Below, in pieces: positions 34,375-44,576 of a DNA stretch of 64,000 nucleotides (the first letter of the stretch is position 1; the number at the start of each line of letters is the position of its first letter). The notes beneath the pieces are model-generated. The model was not told where the DNA came from, did not search any database, and saw only the letters and a program-made list of their open reading frames with translations. The position numbers and the translations under genes are program-made. Origin of the DNA: Aquitalea pelogenes (GTDB lineage: Bacteria > Pseudomonadota > Gammaproteobacteria > Burkholderiales > Chromobacteriaceae); contig NZ_LNQV01000001.1 in NCBI RefSeq assembly GCF_001515305.1, positions 62,001 to 126,000 of the forward strand, in the 5' to 3' direction.

Positions 34375-35514
34375 TCACCGGGCATTTGGCAGGGAACGTG
34401 CGGCCAGAATGGTCCGCGTCAACTGTTCGGCCTGCTGGGCAAGCAAATGTGCAGCTTCTTGCATCGCCACATCCAGAACCATCGGGCGATTGCAAAGCGA
34501 ATAGCAGCCATCAAATGCTGCTGCCAGCCTACCCGCATCATCCGCAATAATGGCACCAGACAGCAAACTGACAGGCACCCCTGACGACCGGGCCAGGGCC
34601 GCAACACAAGCCGGAGCCTTGCCGGACAGGGTCTGGCTGTCACTACGACCTTCCCCGGTCAGTACCCAGTCTGCCTCGGCAACAGCTTGTGCCAAACCAA
34701 TATGGCTGGCCACCGCCTGAGCTCCGGACACCATGCGCCCACCCAATAATTGCAGCGCATAACCCAAGCCACCGGCAGCGCCACTCCCGGGCAGATGACT
34801 GGCAGATTGCCCCATACCGGTATCCAGCTGCCGTGCGAAATGAGCAATCCCTGCGTCAAAGCGTGTGATATCCGCCATTGCAACACCCTTTTGCGGACCG
34901 AATACCGCTGTCGCTCCCTGCTCTCCGGTCAAAGGATTTTCCACATCCGACCAGACTTCCAGCTTCACCTGTGCCGTCTTTCCGCGTAACGGCTCACACG
35001 CTAGCGTCTGAAAATCAAGCACATCCTGAAGGCTTCCTTGCAGGCTTTCACCCTGCGCATTGCACAGTTGCAAGCCCAGTGCAACCAGGCAGCCAGCTCC
35101 GCCATCATTGGTACTGGAGCCACCCAACGCAACAGCAATCTCTCGATAGCCATCAGCAAGCAATGCCAGCAGCAGCTGACCAACTCCGCGGCTGCTACGC
35201 TGCGTGACAGGCGTATCGCCGGCGTCTGGCAAACCGATGATGCGCGCCACTTCCAGCACCACCGTCCCATCCGGCAGCAACAGGCAGGACACTGACTGTT
35301 CCACCCCGCTTGCATTGCAAACGGAATAATCAAGCCACTGGCCTCCTACTGCCGCATGCAGGGCATCCAGTGTTCCCTCGCCACCATCAGCCATGGGACG
35401 CAAAACACATTCAGCACGAGGATCTGCCCGTTCAATTCCCTGGCGCATGGCACTCGCCACGTCAGCCGCATCCAGCGACCCCTTGAAGGAGTCAGGTGCA
35501 AGTACCCAGCGCAT
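34375..35514 (-). CDS. Glycerate kinase
   Basis: The 379 residues follow the GlxK/GarK family: the start L-A-P-D-S-F-K-G-S-L-D-A, then P-M-A-D-G-G-E-G-T near residue 43, and G-L-G-G-S-S-T-N-D-G-G-A-G-like A-L-G-G-S-S-T-N-D-G-G near residue 130. The enzyme phosphorylates D-glycerate to 2-phosphoglycerate (or 3-) in glyoxylate/serine-type metabolism. No other glyoxylate pathway genes are adjacent. Three bases separate its end from the convergent channel gene. Confidence 0.92.
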   Translation of the reverse strand: MRWVLAPDSFKGSLDAADVASAMRQGIERADPRAECVLRPMADGGEGTLDALHAAVGGQWLDYSVCNASGVEQSVSCLLLPDGTVVLEVARIIGLPDAGDTPVTQRSSRGVGQLLLALLADGYREIAVALGGSSTNDGGAGCLVALGLQLCNAQGESLQGSLQDVLDFQTLACEPLRGKTAQVKLEVWSDVENPLTGEQGATAVFGPQKGVAMADITRFDAGIAHFARQLDTGMGQSASHLPGSGAAGGLGYALQLLGGRMVSGAQAVASHIGLAQAVAEADWVLTGEGRSDSQTLSGKAPACVAALARSSGVPVSLLSGAIIADDAGRLAAAFDGCYSLCNRPMVLDVAMQEAAHLLAQQAEQLTRTILAARSLPNAR

Positions 35515-35548
35515 AGCACACCCCCATGACAAAAACAGCCAACATAAA

Positions 35549-35584
35549 TGCAAAACCCCTCGTTGCCAAGGCAAGGAGGGGTCT
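35549..35584 (-). terminator. Terminator of proQ
   Basis: ACCCCTC/GAGGGGT stem and TTTT on the minus strand, 19 bases after the gene. Confidence 0.75.
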
Positions 35585-35603
35585 GAAAACAGGGCTACTT
35601 CGC

Positions 35604-36008
35604 TTATTCAGTAGCAGCCTGATCGTTCTGTACAGCTTCGACAGCCGGGGTTTCGGCAGCGGGCTTGGGTGCCGACATCAGCTGGGCGGCCTTTTTCTCT
35701 TCGGCGCTCACTTCACCAGCAGGCTTGCCGGCAAGGTCAAAACGCTTGCCACCACGCGCCAGCGACTTCACGTAACGCGGCTTTCTGCAATGATTTGCCA
35801 CCACGCGGGAAATCAGGGTTGCATCGAATTGCGGCAGGGCGGCAATCAGGCTCTCATGGATGCCCAGAGCCAGCGGACGGAATTGACGGAACACTTCGAA
35901 CTTGCTGTATACATGTTCCGCAATCATTTCAGTCTGTTTTTTCTTGGACAGACTCTGAACAGCGGACTTGAGAGCAGCACCCAGTGCCGTTTCGGTATTT
36001 GGCTTCAT
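35604..36008 (-). CDS. proQ: ProQ/FinO-domain RNA chaperone
   Basis: A 134-residue minimal ProQ: residues about 10-95 form the FinO/ProQ domain, with the F-R-Q-F-R-P-L-A-L-G-I-H segment and the R-Y-V-K-S-L-A-R-G-G-K-R-F-D-L motif on its RNA-binding face. The C-terminal 35 residues are an Ala/Pro/Glu-rich tail. It lacks the Tudor-like C-terminal domain of E. coli ProQ, as in the short Neisseria proteins. It binds structured sRNAs and mRNA 3' ends. Together with the candidate sRNA at 62106 this is relevant to RNA-based control. Confidence 0.9.
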   Translation of the reverse strand: MKPNTETALGAALKSAVQSLSKKKQTEMIAEHVYSKFEVFRQFRPLALGIHESLIAALPQFDATLISRVVANHCRKPRYVKSLARGGKRFDLAGKPAGEVSAEEKKAAQLMSAPKPAAETPAVEAVQNDQAATE

Positions 36009-36219
36009 GAACTTCTATCTAGATCCAGTGATGCTTTTGTAATGACAGGCAAGCCTGCCAGACAGGGGGAACGGCCTCGAACCGTCACAATGCCAACTTG
36101 TCGTTTGATCCACGACACCGCAGCGTCCTGTATGGTAATGCAGCTTGCCAAGCCGTGCCAGCAAAAGGCGGGAACGAATAGCAGCAGGACAGATTTGCGT
36201 ATCAGGCTGGCAACGGTGA

Positions 36220-36304
36220 TGGTGCGCCCAGCCGGGGTCGAACCGGCACAACCGAAGTCGAGGGATTTTAAGTCCCTTGCGTCTACCAATTTCGCCATGG
36301 GCGC
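36220..36304 (-). tRNA. tRNA-Leu (TAA)
   Basis: Minus strand from 36304. Acceptor GCGCCCA/TGGGCGC, the D-arm GGCGAAATTGGTAGACGC, anticodon loop CTTAAAA (TAA), a long type II variable arm (TCGACTTCGGTTGTG region), GGTTCGACCCC and encoded CCA. 85 bases. Confidence 0.95.
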
Positions 36305-36522
36305 ACCGAGACGCGGATTATGCCAGTACTTGGGCACTGCGTCATCTTTCTGACGTGCATTTTGCTGCCACCCGGCAGAGAAGATGCGCATGGCTTGCTG
36401 CCAGAGCATGCTTTGCGCGAAGATGCACGATTAGCATTTGGCATCAGCCCAATCATCCGGACAGGGGCTGAATCGCTGCTCACTCATTCAATAACAATCC
36501 GCTACAAAGGAAGTACCGTCTC

Positions 36523-37719
36523 ATGTTCGAACATGTCGAAGCGTACCCAGGCGACCCCATTCTGACCCTGGTAGAAACATTTCATGCAGATCAACGTCCG
36601 CAGAAAGTGAACCTCGGCATCGGGCTTTATTATGATGAAGAAGGCCGTATCCCGCTGCTCTCTTCCGTGCAGAAAGCCGAAGCCGCGCGCGCAGCCAGCC
36701 CCTCGCCCCGTCCTTACCTGCCGATGGAAGGCGCAGCCAATTACCGTACAGCCGTTCAGCATTTATTGTTTGGCGCAGCCCACAAGGCTGTCGTCGAGAA
36801 GCGCATCTCCACCATCCAGACCATTGGCGGTTCCGGCGCACTGAAGGTAGGCGCGGACTTCATCAAACGTTACTTTCCGCAAAGTGAAGCCTGGATCAGC
36901 AACCCCAGCTGGGATAACCACCGCGCCATCTTTGAAGGTGCGGGCATCAAAGTGCACGATTATCCCTACTACGACGCAGTCAGCGGCGGCCTGCTGTTTG
37001 AAGAAATGCTTGCCACCATCAAGCAATTACCAGCACAGAGCGTCGTGCTGCTGCACCCCTGCTGCCACAACCCGACCGGCGTTGACTTGACCCCGGCACA
37101 ATGGGACATCCTGATTCCGCTACTCAAGACTGGCCAGTTGATTCCATTCCTGGACATTGCCTACCAGGGTTTTGGCGAGGGTCTGAACGAAGATGCTTAT
37201 GCCATTCGCAGCATGGCCGATGCCGGCATCAGCTTCTTTGTCAGCAATTCCTTCTCCAAGAATCTGTCCTTTTATGGTGAACGTTGCGGTGGACTCTCCA
37301 TCGTCTGTCAGGATGCGGAAGAAGCCACACGTGTACTGGGCCAAATGAAGGCCACCGTGCGTCGCAACTACTCCAGTCCTCCGACGCATGGCGGTCAGAT
37401 CACTGCCGCCGTCATGAATGACCCGGTTCTGTTTGCAGAATGGCAAGAAGAAGTTGCCCAAATGCGCGTCCGCATCAAGGCCATGCGCCAAAGCCTGTAT
37501 CAAGTCCTGAGCGAGCGCGTGCCCGGTCGTGACTTCAGCTACTTCGTCACACAGCAAGGCATGTTCAGTTACACCGGCCTCACTCCTGAACAGGTTGACC
37601 GGCTGCGCGAAGAATTTGCAGTCTATCTGGTGCGTTCCGGCCGGATGTGCGTGGCGGGCTTGAATAGTCGCAATGTGAATTATGTTGCCGAAGCGATGGC
37701 TGCCGTGCTGAAAAACTGA
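36523..37719 (+). CDS. tyrB: Aromatic amino acid / aspartate aminotransferase
   Basis: A class I aminotransferase of 398 residues: N-L-G-I-G-L-Y at the substrate end, N-P-T-G-V-D-L near residue 186, the PLP Lys in [14 protein letters not shown], and the substrate Arg in R-M-C-V-A-G-L. The layout fits the AspC/TyrB branch; TyrB versus AspC cannot be separated by eye. It converts aromatic keto acids, or oxaloacetate, to the amino acids with glutamate as donor. Single gene, closed by the terminator at 37735. Confidence 0.88.
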   Translation: MFEHVEAYPGDPILTLVETFHADQRPQKVNLGIGLYYDEEGRIPLLSSVQKAEAARAASPSPRPYLPMEGAANYRTAVQHLLFGAAHKAVVEKRISTIQTIGGSGALKVGADFIKRYFPQSEAWISNPSWDNHRAIFEGAGIKVHDYPYYDAVSGGLLFEEMLATIKQLPAQSVVLLHPCCHNPTGVDLTPAQWDILIPLLKTGQLIPFLDIAYQGFGEGLNEDAYAIRSMADAGISFFVSNSFSKNLSFYGERCGGLSIVCQDAEEATRVLGQMKATVRRNYSSPPTHGGQITAAVMNDPVLFAEWQEEVAQMRVRIKAMRQSLYQVLSERVPGRDFSYFVTQQGMFSYTGLTPEQVDRLREEFAVYLVRSGRMCVAGLNSRNVNYVAEAMAAVLKN

Positions 37720-37734
37720 CTGCCATCACCCAGC

Positions 37735-37770
37735 AAAAAGCCCGGTCTTGTACCGGGCTTTTCTCTTTTC
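37735..37770 (+). terminator. Terminator of tyrB
   Basis: AAAAGCCCGGT/ACCGGGCTTTT stem, 5-base loop, T-rich tail. Confidence 0.9.
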
Positions 37771-37830
37771 TGTAGATACCGTTATCAGCTGACCGTGATA
37801 GAAAACACAGTCCTGACCGGCCGCGACATC

Positions 37831-38838
37831 TCACTCTCTTTTGTGCAACTTCAACACCAAAGTCAGTTCACCTTCGCCATCATTCTGCGACTGGATATTC
37901 TTCAAGGTAATGCCACTAGGCAACAACACGCTGATACCGTGACCGATACCATATTTTGACAGCGACTTTTCCAGTCGCTTGGCCATGCTTTGTGCAGGCA
38001 GGCGGGCCTCGTCATCAAGGGCGAAACCATAAGTTTCTGCAGCATCATCAAAAGCCTGGCTGACCTGCTCCTTGCCAACAAACTTTTCTGCAATCGAGCT
38101 GACCTGAGCTGCGGACATTTCTTCCTCGGTTTCGCATACCGCCAGAAACTCATCCTTGAAGCGGGCCTGTTCCAACGGGTCGGCAATCTCCTCAGACAGC
38201 TGCTCCACCACACTGGCAACCATCCGGCTACTACTCGTAGCATCCGGAACCCGCATGGCCTTGAGGAAATCATCCAGCCAGAATTTTGCCTGCTGACCTC
38301 CACGGTCCACCGCATACACAAGAGGGCCGGACTCCAGAATCAAAGCCCCTTTGTCAATCAACCTGGGGTTGATACCGGATGCATGGCGGATATCAAACAC
38401 CTCACCAGCCTCAATAACGGAAAGGAAGTCATCACGCACTTCTGACTTGAACACTCCCAGACCACGCAGTTCACGCTCGCCATCCGACAAGCCGGAAAAC
38501 AGGATGACAAACAAGTCACCGGCACTGATGTTGGGATGCTGTGAGCGTGCATACAGGTGCTTGGCAATGCGCTGTGACAGTGCAAGGAAGTCCAGTTCGT
38601 CCCGGAAAAACTGGCGGGTGTAATGATAAATCTCGTTCAGATTGAGATCGGACTCATGAAAGAACTGATGCTTTTTCTTGTCCGACACCACACCACGCAG
38701 ATAGCCACTAAGGATCAGCGACGAAACACCATCATCAACATCGCTGGCTCGCTCGGACAACTGCAGCGGTTCACCACGCGCCTGATTTCCCACCCGATGT
38801 ACTACCAAGCGCTCAACACGCGACTCGCCGATCAACAT
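37831..38838 (-). CDS. Nucleoid-associated protein, NdpA/YejK (NA37) family
   Basis: A 335-residue protein that resembles the NA37 family in size and order of segments: the start (R-V-E-R-L-V-V-H-R-V-G-N), a central F-V-I-L-F-S-G-L-S-D, and G-I-N-P-R-L-I-D-K-G-A-L-I-L near residue 165. YejK/NdpA binds the nucleoid; its precise role is not known. Start 38838 has CAGGA at 6-base spacing; in-frame GTG and ATG codons slightly upstream have none. It borders the fimbrial island. Confidence 0.7.
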   Translation of the reverse strand: MLIGESRVERLVVHRVGNQARGEPLQLSERASDVDDGVSSLILSGYLRGVVSDKKKHQFFHESDLNLNEIYHYTRQFFRDELDFLALSQRIAKHLYARSQHPNISAGDLFVILFSGLSDGERELRGLGVFKSEVRDDFLSVIEAGEVFDIRHASGINPRLIDKGALILESGPLVYAVDRGGQQAKFWLDDFLKAMRVPDATSSSRMVASVVEQLSEEIADPLEQARFKDEFLAVCETEEEMSAAQVSSIAEKFVGKEQVSQAFDDAAETYGFALDDEARLPAQSMAKRLEKSLSKYGIGHGISVLLPSGITLKNIQSQNDGEGELTLVLKLHKRE

Positions 38839-39190
38839 AATCATTCCTGACACGCCAATAAAAGGGAATTATTACCTTCAGTCAATGCTGTGACAAGAAT
38901 TAGTCATAAGAAGTCGTAAGCGTATGAATAAAAAACGAATGGCCATTCAATTCCATTCGAGTAGGAAAATATCACCTTTATGCGTTTATGGTAAAAAACT
39001 ATTAAGATTTGTTATTAATAAGCCAAATATTTAGAACAATTCAATGGGCAATTTGCAACCCTGCGATGTTGGGAATTTTCTTAGACAATTCAGGGACTAG
39101 TCTTAATTACAGTCATCGTTGAGTTAGCGATAGTTACGGCCAGACAAGAACACTCTTGTTGACCGACAAAACACTCGCCAAGGACTCATC
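38839..39190 (+). other. AT-rich upstream region of the fimbrial operon
   Basis: No gene is visible. Composition changes abruptly from GC-rich to AT-rich here. It contains a CGAATGG/CCATTCG inverted repeat (38936-38942 and 38953-38959) and a TTATTAATAA palindrome near 39010, either of which might be an operator. The pilin promoter should lie here but I cannot assign one confidently. Confidence 0.4.
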
Positions 39191-39742
39191 ATGAAAAAAC
39201 TTCTGACTATCGCCAGCGCCCTCGCATTGGGAAGCATTGCAACTCAGGCTTTCGCCTATGACGGGACCATCACTTTCAACGGTACTATTTCAAACGTTAC
39301 CTGCACGCTGGCAGCTGGCAGTGGTGGAACTGGTGCAGTTACTTTGCCTACCGTAACCCAATCAGCATTGAAAGCTGCTGGTGATACCGCCGGGGCAACG
39401 CAGTTCAGTATCAAACTTTCCAATTGCCAAGGTACTCCAGCCCCGACACAGGCCGCTGCCTGGTTTGAAAGTGGCCCTGAAGTAAATCAAGCAGGCCGCT
39501 TGGTAGCGACAGTTGCCGGCAACTCAACAGATACCCTGAGTATCGCACTTTACAACATCAATAGCCCAACTCCCATCGCTGTTGGCCAGGGCAATGGCAG
39601 CATTGGCAGCAGCGGTTCTCCGTTCCAGCTTAGCAACGGTAGCGCAACACTCAACTATCAAGCCAAGTATTACGCTGAAAAAACAGGCGTTCCTCCAGGT
39701 GCAGTACAAGCCAAGGTGAACTACACCATTCAATACCAGTAA
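39191..39742 (+). CDS. Type 1-like fimbrial major subunit, pilin 1
   Basis: A 183-residue pilin with a Sec signal peptide ending A-F-A (about residue 22). The mature part has the FimA-type fold: paired Cys in V-T-C-T and S-N-C-Q (disulfide), a donor-strand N-terminus (D-G-T-I-T-F-N-G-T-I) and the ending V-N-Y-T-I-Q-Y-Q, with a penultimate aromatic residue as chaperone-recognised motif. It would be exported, bound by the chaperone and polymerised through the usher. Good Shine-Dalgarno AAGGA. First gene of the operon and nearly identical in layout to the next. Confidence 0.9.
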   Translation: MKKLLTIASALALGSIATQAFAYDGTITFNGTISNVTCTLAAGSGGTGAVTLPTVTQSALKAAGDTAGATQFSIKLSNCQGTPAPTQAAAWFESGPEVNQAGRLVATVAGNSTDTLSIALYNINSPTPIAVGQGNGSIGSSGSPFQLSNGSATLNYQAKYYAEKTGVPPGAVQAKVNYTIQYQ

Positions 39743-39830
39743 GCCTCGAATCTTAGGCGAATACTTAGAAAACATGCATAGCAATCAACAACAATAACAG
39801 TTGATTGCTTTGCTGTACCAAGGATAAACG

Positions 39831-40385
39831 ATGAAAAAATATATCACACTCGCCAGTACAGTTGCGATGGCAGTAATTGCAGCCGATGCCTACGCATATG
39901 ACGGCACGCTTAACTTCACAGGAAATGTGTCAAGCATTACCTGCACCATTGCTACAGCAGGTGGCTCTAATAATGGCACTGTGACGCTACCAGCCGTTAC
40001 CCAATCTGCACTGAAAGCAGCTGGTGATACCGCAGGTGCCACGCAGTTCAACATCGTACTGTCGAATTGCGCTGGCACCCCTGCTCCAACAAAGGCTGCT
40101 GCATGGTTTGAAGCTGGACCCGAAGTAAATGCCGCAGGGCGCCTCTTTACAACCGTTGAAGGTGCGTCAACAAGTGCTTTAAGCATCGCGCTCTACAATT
40201 TGACAAGTACAACACCGATTGCCATTGGTCAGGGCGACGGCAGTATTGGTAGCAATGGTGCCGCCTTTGATATTACCGGAACAGGTACTACTCTGAAATA
40301 CCAGGCAAAGTACTACGCAGAAACAACCGGCGTACCTCCTGGTAAGGTTCAGGCCAAGGTCAACTACACCATTCAATATCAATAA
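39831..40385 (+). CDS. Type 1-like fimbrial subunit, pilin 2 (paralogue)
   Basis: A 184-residue paralogue of pilin 1 with the same signal peptide type, Cys pair, and shared blocks such as T-Q-S-A-L-K-A-A-G-D-T-A-G-A-T-Q-F and A-K-Y-Y-A-E-x-T-G-V-P-P-G. The two differ mainly in exposed loops. A tandem pair suggests either two alternative rods or a major and a minor subunit. A terminator-like hairpin follows at 40417, so pilin message should exceed chaperone and usher message. Confidence 0.9.
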   Translation: MKKYITLASTVAMAVIAADAYAYDGTLNFTGNVSSITCTIATAGGSNNGTVTLPAVTQSALKAAGDTAGATQFNIVLSNCAGTPAPTKAAAWFEAGPEVNAAGRLFTTVEGASTSALSIALYNLTSTTPIAIGQGDGSIGSNGAAFDITGTGTTLKYQAKYYAETTGVPPGKVQAKVNYTIQYQ

Positions 40386-40416
40386 TCGTTCGATTCATCA
40401 CAGATAGTAAACAAAC

Positions 40417-40448
40417 AAAAAAGGAGATGCACAGGTTATCTCCTTTTT
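40417..40448 (+). terminator. Partial terminator between pilin and chaperone genes
   Basis: AAAAGGAGAT/ATCTCCTTTT stem, 10-base loop, then TTTTTATT. Located inside the operon, it probably reduces read-through into the chaperone, usher and adhesin genes, a common arrangement in fimbrial operons. Confidence 0.75.
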
Positions 40449-40465
40449 TATTCCGGGGAAAGATA

Positions 40466-41203
40466 ATGCCAATATTTAATAAAAGTAATTTTTTCACGCT
40501 ATCTGCATTGCTTGCGTTTAATTCAGCTAATGCAGACGTCTACATCAATGCTACCCGAGTGATTTATCCAGCCGAAAAGCGAGAAATTACATTCACTGTA
40601 GGTAATGGGGCGAACACGAAATCACTCATTCAGACTTGGGTGGATGAAGGAAATCCCAAAGACACTCCAGACAATTCCAAAGCACCATTCATTCTCACCC
40701 CACCGCTGGCTGTGATTGGTGCACAAAAAACTCAAAACATTAGAATGAGCTACAGCGGTGAACAGGCATTAGCAAACGACAAGGAATCATTATTCTGGAT
40801 TAATGTCCTTGAAGCACCCAAAAACACTCAGGATCCAAACGAACTAAGAATCTCTTTACGAACCAGGATAAAACTTTTTTACAGACCAAGCAATCTGGAA
40901 TTAAAACCAGAAGAAGCACCTGAGAAAGTAACCTGGCAAATCGAACATAACGAAGGAAAGTGGCTGCTTTCCGCACAAAACGACAGCCCCTACTTTATAA
41001 CCTTAAGTCAAATCAAAGTTAAAACATCTCAGTTCACGGGTATTGCAAAACTAACACCACAAAACTCAATGATCCCGCCAGGACAAAATATACAATTAGT
41101 ATTAGCACCAGATAGCACGCCTACTGAACCTGGAGTTAAGTTCAGCACCATCAACGACTACGGCGGCACTAGCGACTATAGCGCCACGTTAAAGCCACAT
41201 TAA
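40466..41203 (+). CDS. Periplasmic fimbrial chaperone (PapD/FimC family)
   Basis: A 245-residue protein with signal peptide ending N-S-A-N-A. The first Ig-like domain has the family pattern: T-R-V-I-Y-P-A-E-K-R-E near residue 32 (its conserved Arg binds subunit C-termini), and F-W-I-N-V-L-E-A-P near residue 110, next to the L-R-T-R-I-K-L-F-Y-R-P signature that closes the domain. It caps pilin subunits by donor-strand complementation. ATG 40466 has GGGGAAAG upstream. Confidence 0.92.
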   Translation: MPIFNKSNFFTLSALLAFNSANADVYINATRVIYPAEKREITFTVGNGANTKSLIQTWVDEGNPKDTPDNSKAPFILTPPLAVIGAQKTQNIRMSYSGEQALANDKESLFWINVLEAPKNTQDPNELRISLRTRIKLFYRPSNLELKPEEAPEKVTWQIEHNEGKWLLSAQNDSPYFITLSQIKVKTSQFTGIAKLTPQNSMIPPGQNIQLVLAPDSTPTEPGVKFSTINDYGGTSDYSATLKPH

Positions 41204-41239
41204 AAATAGTACTTTCCACTATAGCAAGCGTATATCATC

Positions 41240-43720
41240 ATGACAACAGATACTTACTTCAAACGAAATAAAATCAGCTTGCTGGTTTTGTGTGCCTTGA
41301 GCATGCCGTACGACTATGCGATGGCTGGAGAAGAAAGCAAAGTTGCCTTATTTGACAAAAGCATGCTATGGGGAAACTTAAAAGAGCTGGACATTTCAAA
41401 ATATGAGGAAGGCAATGTCATTCCAGATGGCACATATAGCATTGATATTGTTTTCAATGATACTCTCAAAGGGAGATATGAGCTTGCAGTAAAGAAAAAT
41501 ACCACAAATGGTTATTCAATGCCATGCATTTCTCGTAGCTTACTTATTTCATTTGGAGTTAAAGAGGAAAGCCTGCCTCCAACAGTAGAAGACAGCGAAT
41601 GCATCGACATCTCCAAATATATACCAGATGCATTTTATGCATTTGATACGAACGACTTATCATTGAGAATTAGTGTTCCTCAGATTAATGTCAAATATCA
41701 CCCAAGAGATTACTCGCCTCCAGAAAAGTGGGAAGCAGGCATTCCAGCATTTCTTCTTGACTACAATGGCAACACCTATTTTTCTAAAAATAATAATAGC
41801 AGTACGGAAAATGCTTATCTATCCACCAAACTAGGATTTAATTTTGGGGAATGGCAATTCAGGAATACAACATCGATTAGTTGGGACAACAATAATGGCA
41901 GATCTGTCGTGCCAATGGAGAGCTATGTCAAAAAAGATATCGACTCATTACGGGCACAACTCGTTCTAGGTGACAGTTTCACCGATGGTGATTTATTTGA
42001 TTCTGTCTCATTACGCGGCCTACGTTTAGTCACTGATGACCGCATGAAACCTGTTTCTCAAACAGGCTATGCCCCCATTGTACGTGGCATTGCCAATAGT
42101 AATGCTGTAGTTACCATCAAACAGAATGGCTATGTCATCTCCGAAACAACCGTCGCGCCTGGTGCATTTGAAATTAGTGACATCCCGCCGGGATCATACA
42201 ATGGTGACCTGGATGTGACTGTGACCGAAGCTGATGGGAAAAAGAGTACTTTCACCGTACCATTCTCTGCAGTTCCACGCTCCATGCGTGAAGGATCAGA
42301 TCGCTTCAATTTCAATATCGGCAAAGTGCGAAATTTATTCAACACTAGCCCCATGCTTGGTCAGTTTACTTACCAGCGCGGTTTGAGTAACTTAATCACG
42401 GGAAATACCGGGCTTACCCTTTCAGAAGGATACACCGCCTTCCAAGCCGGTACGGTATTCAATACCAGCCTTGGTGCGGTGGGTGTTGATGCCACTCATT
42501 CCAATACAAAAATCAATGACACACTACTGAAGGGACAATCTTATCGTTTCAGCTTTAACAAGCTTTTTCTCAACACAGGGACAAACGTTACGCTTGCTGC
42601 TTATCGATACTCGACAAGTGGCTATTTCAGCGTGCGCGATGGACTTAATGCGCGGGACCTAGCCGTCAAAAGTACAGAAAACCCAGCTACTTCTTTTTCC
42701 AGGCTTCGTAGCCGTGCTGAAATAAATATTAACCAAACATTTAACCAGAGCAGCTCAGTATATTTAAATGCATCGGTACAGAACTACTGGAACTCAGACA
42801 CTCGAAATGTACAGTATCAGGCAGGATTTAGAAAAAGCCTGCGTTGGGGCTCTATAGGTGTTAGCCTGAACCAGGTACGCGACAACAATAACAATAAAGT
42901 AGCCACGGTCATGTTTAACTTGTCCATCAATATGGATGGTGGAAAATCATTTAGCTCTTCTTTTCAGCACGATAGCCAAGGGAATAATAATCAGCAAGTC
43001 AGCCTTTCCGGCAATACTGGAGAAGATAAAAGATGGAGCTACAGTATTAATGCAAACAGAAATACCAATAACACAACTGAAGATAATACCATTGGTGGAA
43101 ATGTAAATTACTCCGGCAGTAAAGCTTCAGTAAATGCAACTTCCAGTGTTAATAAAAACAGCAAACAACTTTCGCTTGGTGTGACTGGTTCTGTACTTGC
43201 TACCGCACATGGTATTTTCTTTGGCCAGAGCATGGGTGAAAGTGCTGCTATTGTTGAAGCCAAAGACGCTGAAGGTGCGGAAGTCATGCCCGCAGTTGGT
43301 GTGAAGATTGATCGTTCCGGTTATGCATTACTACCTTCATTGTCTCCGTATAAACTGAATGATGTACAACTACAAACTGGCAGTATGAATGAAGGCGTTG
43401 AATTACAGGGCAGCAGTAACCAGGCAGTACCGCGGAGTGGCGCTGTAGTCTATGTCAACTTTAAAACAACAAAAGGATTACCAGTTCTGTTTAAAGTAAC
43501 ACAGCCCAATGGTGAAGTACTGCCATTTGGCACCGACATTCTTGATGAGAATGGCAATAATGTAGGCAATGTGGGCCAAAATGGTAAATTATTGGCTCGT
43601 GTCAAAAATGCAAAAGGTACTTTGCATGCAGCTTTGGCCGACAAGAAAAGCTGCCAATTTAGCTATACGACATTTGAAAATTCAAAACAGTACGTTATGC
43701 AAAAGAGCATCTGCAATTAA
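41240..43720 (+). CDS. Outer membrane usher (PapC/FimD family)
   Basis: An 826-residue usher: a signal peptide, N-terminal chaperone-binding domain, then the beta-barrel with the L-G-D-S-F-T-D-G-D-L-F-D-S-V-x-x-R-G family signature near residue 247 and the plug domain just after it. The carboxy-terminal part ends with Cys residues (S-C-Q-F ... I-C-N) as in other ushers. It forms the pore through which subunits are secreted and assembled. Its codon use is clearly AT-rich compared with the chromosome. Confidence 0.95.
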   Translation: MTTDTYFKRNKISLLVLCALSMPYDYAMAGEESKVALFDKSMLWGNLKELDISKYEEGNVIPDGTYSIDIVFNDTLKGRYELAVKKNTTNGYSMPCISRSLLISFGVKEESLPPTVEDSECIDISKYIPDAFYAFDTNDLSLRISVPQINVKYHPRDYSPPEKWEAGIPAFLLDYNGNTYFSKNNNSSTENAYLSTKLGFNFGEWQFRNTTSISWDNNNGRSVVPMESYVKKDIDSLRAQLVLGDSFTDGDLFDSVSLRGLRLVTDDRMKPVSQTGYAPIVRGIANSNAVVTIKQNGYVISETTVAPGAFEISDIPPGSYNGDLDVTVTEADGKKSTFTVPFSAVPRSMREGSDRFNFNIGKVRNLFNTSPMLGQFTYQRGLSNLITGNTGLTLSEGYTAFQAGTVFNTSLGAVGVDATHSNTKINDTLLKGQSYRFSFNKLFLNTGTNVTLAAYRYSTSGYFSVRDGLNARDLAVKSTENPATSFSRLRSRAEININQTFNQSSSVYLNASVQNYWNSDTRNVQYQAGFRKSLRWGSIGVSLNQVRDNNNNKVATVMFNLSINMDGGKSFSSSFQHDSQGNNNQQVSLSGNTGEDKRWSYSINANRNTNNTTEDNTIGGNVNYSGSKASVNATSSVNKNSKQLSLGVTGSVLATAHGIFFGQSMGESAAIVEAKDAEGAEVMPAVGVKIDRSGYALLPSLSPYKLNDVQLQTGSMNEGVELQGSSNQAVPRSGAVVYVNFKTTKGLPVLFKVTQPNGEVLPFGTDILDENGNNVGNVGQNGKLLARVKNAKGTLHAALADKKSCQFSYTTFENSKQYVMQKSICN

Positions 43721-43825
43721 ATTGAACTGCATAAAAAATAAGACTTTCATCAGGGAAATATTAATATAGATGCGCAAATACAACCAAACTACACAATTCA
43801 TTGAAAATTTCAAAATAAATAGCAC

Positions 43826-44369
43826 ATGCTAAATTTTAAAAAAAGGATAGTTTTCAAATACCATTTGCATGCATTAGTAATTTTAATTATATCGCCAAAA
43901 CTTTACGCAACTGCTGTCAACTGTACAACAGGCGACTCAGGCCCCACAGGATACTTTCCAGAGGCCTCGTTGAATGCCGGAATATAGCACCAGCGGTATT
44001 AACAATGCCAGCATTGGCTCCAGTATTTTGACCACAAAATTTTAAATACAATTAAACTGTCTGACATCCAGCGGGCCTAATGTTTATACAACATTTACGG
44101 ATAATAACAACATCGACAATACAGGTATTGTACTAAGCCTAGATTCAAATAGCAGCGCAAAAGGAATAGATGTGCAATTGAAATACAATGAAAATATCAT
44201 CTAGTTCGAACCTGATCTAGCCATTCTGAGCAACAAAAATCAGTTTCTATTACAAAATTAAGCAACCGAATTGGTCAATTACAGTTTTGATAGAGCATTA
44301 GTGAGAACTAGCACGGTAAGTCCTGGCAATTACAAAGCAACCGCGCCATTCACAATGAGTTATCAATGA
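43826..44369 (+). pseudogene. Decayed fimbrial adhesin, remnant 1
   Basis: The ATG at 43826 opens a signal-peptide-like stretch (H-A-L-V-I-L-I-I-S-P-K-L-Y-A) stopped after about 54 codons. From about 44050 one frame reads a degraded copy of the adhesin pilin domain: G-P-N-V-Y-T-T-F-T-D-N-N-N, V-Q-L-K-Y-N-E, then a TAG, N-Q-F-L-L-Q-N, a TAA, and the ending F-T-M-S-Y-Q. The intact gene at 44577 has the same blocks in order. Internal deletion and several stops show it is not functional as a single protein. Confidence 0.85.
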
Positions 44370-44576
44370 GTGTATAAATTTGAATATGCAACAATGGAAT
44401 AATGTCACTACGAGGTAATTACAGATTGATCGTGTCGATTATTCATATTTACCGCCCACTAGGATAGCATTATGAAATTGAGAGCAATGAGCACGGCCCA
44501 GTACATTGAAGAAAAGCCATAGGCTTTATCATTGCAGCACAACCTTGCCTATTTAAAGAAAGCTATCCTATACAAC